A DNA stretch of 64,000 bases, from NCBI RefSeq assembly GCF_022605725.1, contig NC_065552.1:32623879-32687878 (forward strand), written 5' to 3'. Position numbers and translations under genes: made by a program. The notes under the pieces are model-generated. The model made no database searches and had not been told where the DNA came from. It saw only the letters and a program-made list of their open reading frames with translations. This stretch comes from Anthonomus grandis grandis. Taxonomy: Eukaryota; Arthropoda; Insecta; Coleoptera; Curculionidae. The number at the start of each line of letters is the position of its first letter. Position 1 is the first letter of the stretch. Below, in pieces: positions 22,595-34,500 of the stretch.

Positions 22595-25500
22595 CTTAAA
22601 AAATGTATTATTCAATAACAGCTTTTCAATAGTATAATTTAATTCTGATCTAACACTTTATCGATATTGATATTTAAAGTAAATATATTCACCTGAGTTA
22701 ATAAGTTGCCTTATTAAAAAAATATACAAATTCCCAAAAATGTTTACTCTATAGACAGGGTTAAGACTTAATAATTATTGCGGCAGAGGAGATGTTTGTC
22801 TTTCAGTTATAAGGGAACTAGAAGCTTCAGTGATGTTCGTTTAAGAATAGAAAATTACCGATAAAAAAACATCGTAGGTGTTTGATCTAAAAACATTGCA
22901 ACTGCACTTAGATAGCTAACACTAAACAAACTACAGCTACTTGGAGGAACCATCTATGAACTTGTATGGTTCCCTTCACCAATAATCTATTTTGCGGATT
23001 CTTTTTATCATGAAAGGTGCCACCTGCGAGGTTTTTCAACCGCAAATAGAGTATAGATAACATGCATGCGTATACAGGATGACAATTTAAACACTTGGAA
23101 TGACCATATATTAGGAACCAAAAACTGAATAAAAAAAAAAACAAATAAAAAACAGTTTCTATAAATCGAAAGGGGAACAAAAACAAGCATATTATTTAAC
23201 CTTTATCTACAACCCCTTGGACATAGTGAGATGCACTTCTCTGTTTATCAAGGAACACAATAAAGAAGAAATTATTTAATTAAATGTTGAAAACAATTTT
23301 TGTTATTTTGAAGAAAATAAAAAGACCTACATTAAAATTCTTCACGTACATTTACAAATGTTTCTCGACATATAGGATTCCGGAGCATTCCGACAGCATT
23401 CCGAAGGACCCTATAAAAAGAAGTCAAGGTGTTAGGTCCAGAGATCTAGGTGGCCATTTAATATCACCTCTTATTGCAAACCACTCGTTAGGATTATGAT
23501 CATCCAACCACTGCTTAACAGGAACTACATACTGACGAGGTGCTAATAATACCATCTCCCAATATACCAGCCCAAGCAATAATTTTCTGGGAAAACTCGG
23601 TAGGTACGCTCTTCTCTAAATATGTGTGGGTTCTCGTCATTCCAGTAATTACGGTTTGGCTTATTAACATGGCCATTTGAATAAAATGACACTTATCACT
23701 GAAGCAAATATTTTTAAGTAGTTGAGATTCTGCCGAGATTCTGAGATCGCTTCAATTGCAACATGGAATGTTAAAGGCCTTCAAATTCCCGGCAAACTAG
23801 AGAATGTCAAAGCCGAGATGAACAGATTCGGAATAAGCATATTATTAGGTATTAGCGATGTTTAACGATGAGGTGCTGGAAAGATTCCAAGTAAAACCGG
23901 AATACTGTTCTTCTCAACGACCCACCATCATTATGGAGCATCGTTATGTCGAAATTCCTTTGGATGCACCTTCCAGTAAGTCTGTAACCAGTTGTTTGCC
24001 AGTCTCAAATAGAATAATGCTCCTTAGAATTAAAGCAGTGCCTGTGTCGCTTGACATGATTCAAGTATATGCTGCAACAGCCGAGAAATCCGAGGACGAA
24101 ATAGAAACCTTTTATAGTGCACTAGATTAAAACACACAATAAAACATGAGGGAAACATCATCATGGGAGATTTTAATGCTAAAGTTAGACAGAGTGAAGT
24201 CGAAAAGTGTACTGACGGTTTTGCTCTGAGAGCAAGAAATGAGAGAGTCTTAAAAATCTTCAGCAGATAAAGATGACAATGTAGTTCAAAATCAAATTGA
24301 CTATATTTTAATAAATGAACACATGTCCAGGGGTTGACACCAATTCTCACCATAACCGTGTAGTATCGAATATAAAAGTAACATTAAAAAAACTTAAAGA
24401 AGCATTTAGTAAACAAAAGCTGGACATTAGGGTGGAGCGAAAACTGGACCAAAATAACTAATTTTCGAAAACGAATATGCCTGGGTGTGCAAAAGATGCC
24501 TTTCGGGGCTCTTATTTACCCAAAAAAATCCGAATGACTTATGACGATTCCATCGGCTGCCGAAAATTTTAAAATTAAAAAAATCTTTAAAACTGCAAAA
24601 AAAGCCAAACATGCAGCTCTCAGCTAGTTTTTCATGAAAAACTACCCAGAACTCAACACGTGGAGGTGGCTGCATCTCGAGTTCCACCCTACCCTCCCAC
24701 AGAACAGAAAAAATAAAAAAAAATAATTTTTTTTATTTTTTCTGTTCTAGAACTGCTAAGAATTGTTTTTTTAGTATCAAATTGCGGCAATATTTGTCTT
24801 GATTCAATACGAGCTCTAATAAATCCGTCTCGTGCTTCAGGGCCATAGAGGCTTCAGTAACTAACTTAACTGCTCGTTCAACTGCCTGTGAATGACAAGG
24901 GAATTTTAATAACCCTATTTCATCAGGAACCAAAGAAATTATGTTAGTTAGTTTAAAATCCTTTATAAAGCTAACTCTCGAATATGTTTTCTATCATCTC
25001 CTAACATGGCTAATAAAATATTTTCTGGGTGCGAAAAAAATCCATTTCTCTCAATTACGGGATCAATACCTTTTTTTATTTCTTCAGGGAGGTAACGAGA
25101 TTTATTTATAATGCTAAACAAGTGCCTAGCACCATCCTTACAAGACCAATGGCATTTAATTTGAAACCAGCATACGGCATACACTTTTACTATAAACTCT
25201 GTTAACATTTTAAGGTTTTGAGAGGGCTCATTGGTAGCAACGTATAACCTTAGGACTCTATTGGCTGTGGTAAGCCATCTAGAGTATGACATTTTCCCTG
25301 GCGCTTTTAGAGCCCAATCGGCTTTTAAAACTCCAGTAGAGATTCCTTAACACATCTCATATAAATACTTTGCATCGGTACTCATGGTTTCTAGATCAAC
25401 TAATGGTAAAATTGTTTCAATTTTCTCAAACTGTACTCCCTGATTCAAGGGTCTTACCAATGGTTCCCGCAAATCTTTTGCTCTGCTGTTTTGCATCTGG

Positions 25501-28500
25501 CTGTATCTTTCCTAGGTTGGTCGGATTCTATCTTTAATTATCGAAATTTTGAGGAGGTTTCGACAGGCGAAGATATTGTTTTTGGACGTTTAGTTTTTTT
25601 TTGGCTCACTTGAGAGTACAATAGGCACCTTTTTAACATACAGGGTGATTAAATTTTAAGAAATAAAAAATTCGCTAAATTAATAAAAGACATAATAATT
25701 TTCGAAATTTTAAGGCACTTTCGGCAGCCGAAGAAGTTGTTTTCTGACGTTAAGTTTTTTTTGGCTTACTAACGACTACAATAGGCACCTATTAAGCATA
25801 CAGGGTAATTAAAATTCCAGAAATCGAAAATTCGCTCCACCCAACTGGACATACCAAAACTAAAAAATGAATTAGTTATCTTGCAAAAGGTTCAACACGA
25901 TGTAAATATAAACCCTCAAAGTCTCTCAAGTTATCAAGACGCATAGAATGAAATTAAACAGAAGATCTTTACGGTGGGTCAGGACAATTTAAAGGTTGAA
26001 CATAAATTTAAAAAAACTTGGATGACGAACGAAACATTAAATCTCATGGATAAGAGGCGTGAAAACAAGAGTAATGCTGTCAAGTATCATGAAATTAATT
26101 AAATTATCAAGAAAAAGATCAAAGATGTAAAAGAAGATTGGCTACACAGGAAGTGTGAGGAAACTGAAGAATACGAGAGAAAATTTGATTGTTTCAATCT
26201 ATATAAAAAGATTAAGGATATCACTGGTATTATGACACACCATAAATATCCTACAGTAATAGAAGATAGAAACGCTAATCTGATCTCAGACTTGGAACAA
26301 CAGCTTCATTGGTCAGAATACGTAAAAGCACTTTTCTATGATAATCGTCCAGAAAGTATGCTTAAGTGGACTCCGAAATAGGTGACAATCAGGCGGGTTT
26401 TAGAAAAGGTATGGGAACCAGAGAGGCTCTATTTGATTTTGAAAAAGCTTTCGATGAGGTTCAACATCGTAAACTTATCAAAATACTTATAGAGCTCGAC
26501 ATTGATAGCCGGGACATCAGAATTATTACCAACCTCTACTGGAAACAAACTGCAAAAATTAGAGTAAATAAAAACTTTGGGGAGAGTTCGTCAGCGATGT
26601 GTGCTTGATTATTGTTTAATTTGTATAGCGAGGCAATTGTCCGTGAGGCTTTAAGTAACAGACTAGAATAAAGTAAAGACTAGATCTTAAAAAAAACTGA
26701 GTTTCTGGTCATAACGAAACGAGAAAATATCCAAGGTAAGCTGATCATAGACAATATACCTATAGAGTAAGGAAATATAAATATCTGGGTAGCTGGATAA
26801 CGGAAACGTTGGATCAGGCAATTGAAATAAGATCCCAGATAGAGATAGCAAGAGTAGCATTGTCAAATTACAAAAATGTCTATGTAGCAAGGATATTGCA
26901 ATTTAAAACTTCGACTACGAATGTTAAGGTGCTACCTATTTTGGAGCTGAGCCTTGGATTCTTAAAAAGGACGAAATGGATAAACTTGATGCCTTTCAAA
27001 GGTGGTCCTATCGTCGCACATTACAAATATCCTGGAAAGATAAAGTCACGAACATGGAACTGCATCTAGAATTCAATAGGAGAAGGAAGTAGTTAACCCG
27101 CTAAAAAGAAGAAAACTTGATTATTTCGGATGTTATAAGGGGACGTAAATATTACTGCAAAACATAATGCAGAGAAAAATAAAAGGGAAAAGACGCCAGG
27201 GAAGAAGAACTTCTTGGTTTGGACTAACATTAAACGAACTATTTAGACTAGCTGTCAGTAAAATAAGAATTGCCCTGATGATGTCCACCCTCCGACGAGG
27301 AGACGAAACTTGAAGAAGACTTCACTACCTTCCTCTACTTTATGAACATCGGTACGTCAATGAGTCTTTGACCAAAATGGAAAATTCCAAGGTTTCTAAG
27401 TATATTAAAAAAAAAGGTACCTAAAGTGACATCTTCCGGAGATAATTATAATTGAATTAGTGACCTTTAAATTACGGCCCCTAGAGGCCAATTTTCGAAC
27501 TCAAAATTTCCAATGATGTCAGATTGACAGTTTCCGAGATATAGCCGCTATCCGCTTCTAGTGAAATACCCTGTATATACTTAGTATATCTATATACTTA
27601 GATACATAAAAAATATTAACTCATACAATAATATTATTTCTATCAAAATTATTTTTATTGGAAAATTTCCATGTGAATTAAAACATGAATCTTAAAAAAA
27701 TTGCGTACCTGGCAGAGCAATGATTCGCGGCAATGTGGATGGATCCTTATCTGAACTTTTAGATTTCAACTTAATAATACAACCTTTTTGTTCCTCACTC
27801 TCCAGGACATATCTTAATATCACCGGCCAATCCATTATACCCTCTGATTCGTTACTGTTAACAAGTTCTCCAGACTCTCCTTCTTCCTGCATTTCCTTTA
27901 TCCTAATATATTATTTTATTAATTAGAGACTTATTTAGCAAACAATGCATGACGCTTACCTTTTTAAGGTCACACTTCTTATTTCAGTGGGCGACAAAAA
28001 TATGTTATATTCCCTTTCCAAAGTTTGTTTAACTTCTACACCAGTCATTGAATCCATACCCAACTCAGCGAAAGTCGAATGTATGCTGACAGCCTTTATG
28101 TCTCTTATTCCTAAAAACTCAATATATAGCATTTTAAGGCAGGTATTACATAAATATTACCTAATATTCCGCCAATAACTTCCATAATATTGCCAGTTAG
28201 CGAGGTAGTTTTCTTTTCAGCTACCACCATACTGGAAACGATTGCAGCATCATTCTGCCTTAAAAGAGTATCCATAACATGCAAACAGTTCGATATGCTT
28301 TGTTGTAAGGTACCACCAATTTCTAGTTCCACATGATCCTCCTGCATTTCAGCCACAAGCCCAACCTAAAATTGAAATATTTTTGAAATAATGCATTAAG
28401 AAGGCAAGACTACTCGCTATTTTGAGATGGCTTGCACCTAGCATCTGATTACTCTATAAAACATTGATTGGAGATGTAAAATGACTGGAAAGTGCTCTGG

Positions 28501-31500
28501 TTGAATTTATAAACTCTAAGGGTACATAATAGTTTACATAACATCATATTGTGTAATATCTGATACCACCCTGTTAATAAGTTAGTTAATCTATCAAAGT
28601 GGAATTTTCACAAAAATCCAATTAAAAAATATAACGCACTGCTTATTTGGAAATCTGAATAAATTGGATTTCATTATCATTTCCCATTTTAGGGAGTTTG
28701 GGTTTAAGTTTCCATAAGTTCTACAATTTATTGCCGTCACTTTATATACATTAAAAACTCTTTGTACATGACATGGTTAACTTCAATCACATAATAACTT
28801 AATAACAAAATAAAAAACATAACCCACCTCTCCTATAGCGCCCCATTGAATAGCCAAGCCTGGATACCCATCAGCTCGTCTTTTTTCACATATTCTTTCC
28901 ATTACCGAGTTTGACATACCGTAGTTTGTTTGTCCAGCGTTACCTCTACCGCAAGATACCGAAGAAAAGACGACAAAGTCTCTATAATCAATAAAATAGG
29001 ATTGACATGAACATTCCAACCTTATTAACATATACCTTAATTGAGGGCACAGTTTTCTAGTAATTTCATCCAAGTATTCAGTAGCGCATGCCTTAGGACC
29101 GAAAGACGCGGCAAAAGATTCTTCATTTTGATTTGGCAAAATGGCGTCCCTTAAAACTACAGCTAAGTTAAAAATGGCTCCTATTGGCGCAATGCTGTTT
29201 GCTTCTTTTATAAGGTCTTCACAGCCTTGTTTTGTTGTTATATCTTTGGTGGAAATTGTGATGTTGCAACCGTAACTTTTCCAGATTCTAAAATTTAAGA
29301 TGAATATCTTGGTTAGGTGTCTAATCTTAGATACGGTTAGTAGGACGCAACGATGTGTCCTTTTGTCATACTTTGCATAAGGACGGGATCCGATTGTTAC
29401 CCTTATCGGATTCAGTCGAGAAATAATTAAAAGTTGGTAGTTAGTTGAGATAAATAAATAATTAAAGAAAACAACAAAACAGAGCGTCATTCCATTCAGG
29501 ACCATATATGGCCTCGAAGCTCTACACGATAAAAGCTTACCAGCTTCTTGTTTGGCTCAGATTGACACTATGATTATCAGTTTGAAGCTGGAAAATCATC
29601 AAAATGAAATCAGCATATCGGATAATCAAGGGAAGCATGCGAAAGTCATGTCACGAGAACGATCATTTAAACGAAATCACAGGATAATTCATTTTCTGCA
29701 AACCTTGTTTCAGATTTGTATTCTCAAAACCTAAAAGAGCACTCAAAACTACTGAAAAGTTTTTATATGAAAAACATAGACTTCCTTGCCCTCGATCAAT
29801 TTCTTAGAACTTTGAAAGACTAGAATCAGTAAAAAACAACTTAGTTTGATTTACACATATTTCCAAGAGAGGAAATTTTTAGCTATATATTAACGCACAC
29901 AATTATTTGTATTGGATTTTGAATTAAAAATGAAACGTAGAAATAGATATTTTTATATTCTATTTTTAAGAGTTTTTATATTCTATTTCTATGACTATTA
30001 TAAGAGACTATTGTAAGTATAACATTTATAAACCAAATAAAAAAATTAACATTCTCATTCTCTCCTCTATGTATCAGACAAATTTTAGAAGTTGCCTTGA
30101 CGATTTTTTTAATAATACCTTTTGACCTGTGCTCTGACATCATTTTAGTGTTTTAGTTTGTTTCCTATTAAATATTTTAATTTACTTCCTCCAAATTCTG
30201 TTTTATTGACAGTTTTACTTATTTTTTAATCAAATTTATCAAAAAGGTGCTTTTTTTGAAATTTTTTCAATCTGTTTTGTTATAATTAATTTTGGTAATG
30301 TGTGTAAATTTTATGGTAAAATGTTTTAGATGTTATGTTTGTTTGAAATTTGAAATTTAAAGTGAATTTGGAATTTTTTAGCTTTTAGGATGCTTGAACA
30401 CAAGATGTTGTTTTGTCTTACGTAATATAGCACATTTTCTTTCTTTCTACTTTTTTTCATTCCCAAGGCTTCTAAAAAATGTGTCATGGCAACACCGCAA
30501 GCATAAGTGAAATGTCATCAAAAAAGACAAATAAAGCCGATCTTTTTACATATAAATATCGATATGACCGAAAGGGGAACAATCTTCATAAACGTAGAAT
30601 AGGGGATCTCAGAAATAGGCTTAATTAAAAACTTGAATGTGAATTGTGTGTAAAATACGAGTGTAAGCGAAATAAGAATATACCTATGCACACCCATCTA
30701 TAGTTATTATATATTTTCAATAAAGATATTAAAGAAGGGGTAGTATTTAATCGAACATCAGTTTTTATACTTTTTAGCACGTTTAAAAACTGGGTGGAGC
30801 AACAAAAATACTTATTGAGCATCTAATAAAGTTAATATTGTCAACTGTTTTATACTAATCTGGATAGCTATTTAAATAATAAAGCTTCTAAAAACTGTTT
30901 GAACTTCATACTTTATAAAATGACAAAAGCTAGTGAGCATAAAATAAAACAAAAATAGGCATCACAAATATACTTTATTGTCTTCTATTTATAAAACATA
31001 AAGAACAAAAAATGCCATTTTTAAAACAGTATTTGAACCACAAAACAAAACAGAGTGAACATTAAACAAATTATTAATAAGACTTCAATAAATTACTATT
31101 AATTTATTATTATAGTAATTATATTATTATTAATCTTTTTTTTTTAATAATTAGAATTACCAAAGCAGGTTTGGATTTTGATGGACGTCCACGCTTTCTT
31201 TTTTTGTCCAATATGGATATTTTTTGCCTCTACAGGCGGAACTGTATATTTTAATTTAATTGCTAGGCCCAGGAGATGTTTGCACATATACATCTTAAAA
31301 AACTGTGGACAATTGCAGCTACCATTCATCCAATCATCTTTTTCTTTGGGAATTGTTGCTCTCCAAGTGGAAAAAAAAATCATTGAATTCATCAAAAGTT
31401 TCCCAAGGTTTTTCAGCCTGAACATCCAATACTTGACCTCCTGGTACTATATAGACATTGTTCTTCGTGTCAGCATCTAACACCTTTATTTTTTTGTCTA

Positions 31501-34500
31501 ATTTTGCCCATTGATATGCTTTTGTCCAATCAGGAAGTTTAATAAGCGGAGTAATTGAAAAGGACTCCTCTGTAGTTTTGCAGGACCATTCGTTAACCAT
31601 CTCCGATGCGAAAACCAGAAAACGAGACAAAGGAAATCTTTCGCGTAATGTATTGCTATCTTTTATGGTTCTATTAAACGATTCCGGTGCGTTGTTTATG
31701 GCAGGTGATCCTGAGGCAGCACCTAGGTACCAATTGCGATTTTGAGTTAACCACTCTTCTTTGAAGTATTTAATAAAATTAGTTTAAGTTTTCCATTTCC
31801 TCATAAAAAGCTGTGATGCGCTAGTAAAATGTTCAGAAGAAGTAACGGACTGTAAAGGATCAATGTCTTGTAATATATTCTTTCGGGCGTTTTTGTCTGA
31901 GCAAGTTTGTTCAACCCTGGTGTGCATTTTTGTTTTTGCATGTGCCCAACACATTCTCACAATGGGTCTGAGGACCAAAGACTTCTGTAAAAGCATTTTG
32001 GATGCTCTTTGCGACATCACAAACTAATACCGACGGTTGTAGAGAATGTCCGTATACAAACAAAACCTGTTCTTTTAAACTATTAAATAACATGGTAAAA
32101 TCTTCCTGACGCTCGTTTGTCGAAACTCCTAGACATATCGGATGAAATTTTCTATGTTTATCTGTAGTTCCTACAACTAATACCGGGAACCCTTGCCAAA
32201 TCAACTTGTATGTCGCATCAGCATGGATAATATTTGCATGACGTTCTGCTAACCCCAGTATCAGTAAATGTTTTGTAGACAATGCAAAGCGAAAGGACAT
32301 TGGTTCATCCTCGAATATATAATAAGAAAGTACAAACACTTGGTGTATGTCCTCGGGAACTGCTGTATGATTTAATATCCATCGCTCCAGTTCTCCTAAA
32401 CTAAAGTATTTTCTGCACGAACAACTTCCTCCGCTTCTTTAACACATGCAAATTTTCTTACAAAGAGCCACTGCTTACTCTCGCTACGCTTTTTTTTTTG
32501 TTTCTAATTCTTCAATCTCCGAATCACTGTCCGAACGATATGAAGGAATTTCTATTTCATTCTCCATTTGAATATTGTCATCAGAACTATTCCCGGGTAA
32601 AACAGTATCGAGTTCCATGATTATTTAATGTTTAAAACGAATAAAACGGTGCATAAAACAACTGTTTATACTACTGAAATATTATATACATCATAACAAA
32701 TAAACGTATATGGGAATCCCAAACGCAGTTAACTGTCGCTCCAGTATAAATGCACGTTGCCGGATTTTTTTGCTCATGCTCATTTAGAGTTTTTGAAGTT
32801 TAGTTGGTATTTTGGTAAACTGGTTTAGAAAATTAGAAGTTTATTTAGATTTTTTGTAAGTTTTGTGTTTTTTTCGGTGCCTGCTTTTGTTGGCAGATTA
32901 AAAATATAATGATGCCTTAAGTTTGTTCACCGATAAATTTATTTGATATACATAAATATAAAAGTTGCCATGTTAGTTTCCAATTAGTTAAAAATTTCCC
33001 CTAAAGAAGTCAGCACACTGTATATATTATCTCATGTAATATAAAATAAGTGATGTAAAACTGGTATTTGTTCGCATCATTTCATTGTATGAAACAATGA
33101 AATTATGCGAAAACTTGCAACATGAATGAATTTTAAAAATTAATTTAAGAAATCTATTAAATATTTAATTTACATCTTTACTATAATGAAGTGCCTTAAA
33201 AAACACATAAAAAACTCATAAACGGTAATATCACTTATATTTAAAACATACTCTATTATTAATAAATCTTTATAATGTAAATATTTTTTTGACGACGTCA
33301 CTGGTAGTGATTCCTTTTATTGGTGTCATCAATAATGGCATCGAGCGGCGGTGCCATGCCATTACCTTTTTCTTTAAAATACATTATCTACATTAATTTA
33401 ACGTTGAATATCGGCTTTATTATAGGGAAGGTGTCCTAAAATGACATACTTTTTATTTAAATCTTGTTTATGCAAAAACCATTTAAGATAATTACCTCAA
33501 AATAATACACCACGTTGCTTTAAATAACCTTTTTTGACAAACATAAACAAAAATATTTCAACTCTATTTAAAACTTGTAAGAAAATGCATTTTAAAAAAC
33601 GTTACACTATGTCGTTTTACAAACATGTATATTGTGAAATGACACAATCGTGGGGTATAAAATGACATATACTTAAAACAAGTGATAACACAAATAGAAT
33701 TTATAAAATATAGTTAAAGAAAGTAAGCTAATACGGAATTAGTCGTGGCAAATCTCGTAAATAAACTTTTTGACTTTTGGAGAAACTCCAGCACATTCGC
33801 AATGTGCCCAATTGTGGCACTTCATACAACTAATCCAAGACTCCCTGGATCGAGAATTTTCGAATAGATCGTTGCAATACAGGCATGCCACTTCATCCTC
33901 ATAATCCTCGGCTGCAAAAGGATCTTCTTCACTTTCGCTTCGTGCAACAAAACTTGTCTCACCTGAAAGGTTCTTTTTAAATTGATGCACATTTTTTCGC
34001 AATTTCTTTTCTTCCTTTAGCTTTAACTCTTCTAAATTGGGAGTAGTTGTTAAGACTCCGGTTATAGTTTGTCTGGTCTTCCTTTTTTTGGTTCCTCTTG
34101 CTACAGGCACTGGCGAAATTTCCTGTAGAGAAAACCTTTTCCTTAATGGTTGATTCTGTTTTATATTGCTTTCTGTCTGATCACCTCTCGGTTCATTTTC
34201 TTTATCGACACTTTTGCCTTAATAATAACAGTAAACAGTAACACCAATTACTGTTATTTCATTGCTTGTTGATGGTTGTGCTGGGCGATGAGATGCTTCC
34301 TCTTCTATGGTCGGTTCTAATAATCTATTTGTTGTCTCAGCCGGCTCAAAAAACTCGTCTGGGAAAGTATGTGGATTAAATGGATAAATTCCCGTATTTA
34401 AAAATGCGCTTGTGGCATTTTTAATTGTAGCTGCTTTCCCGTAAGCGGACGTAAACAGTTCACCAATTTGATGTAGTGTTATTACTCTTCCTGGATGGTT

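Larger units (their letters stand above)
24428..25844 (-). mobile_element. Inverted-repeat DNA transposon with an 8-bp target duplication, nested in the LINE
   Basis: CTGGACAT occurs at both borders (24420-24427 and 25845-25852). The ends are TAGGGTGGAGCGAA and, inverted, TTGGGTGGAGCGAA (13 of 14). The - strand holds two open blocks: 25292-24963 (SRWLTTANRVLRLYVATNEP, FIVKVYAVCWFQIK, KDGARHLFSIINKSRYLP) and 24933-24733 (FPCHSQAVERAVKLVTEAS). This protein type recurs in arthropod genomes, but I cannot name its superfamily. An 8-bp duplication fits hAT or P-like enzymes. The N-terminal part appears missing, so the copy is defective. Confidence 0.7.
23745..27320 (+). mobile_element. RTE-type LINE relic, split by a nested DNA transposon
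   Basis: The endonuclease start (ATWNVKGL, NVKAEMNRF), then VYAATAEKSEDEIETFYSAL, IIMGDFNAKVGQ and QIDYILINEH lie at 23755-24340. After an insertion (24428-25844) come RQAGFRKGMGTREALF, then directly DFEKAFDEVQHRKLIKILIE, LYWKQTAKIRVNKNFG and a DKLDAFQRWSYRR-like tail before 27320. Frames shift repeatedly. The catalytic YADD segment and part of the palm are missing or unrecognisable. The order is that of RTE/BovB-like elements, whose endonucleases are often annotated as craniofacial development protein 2-like. Confidence 0.7.
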
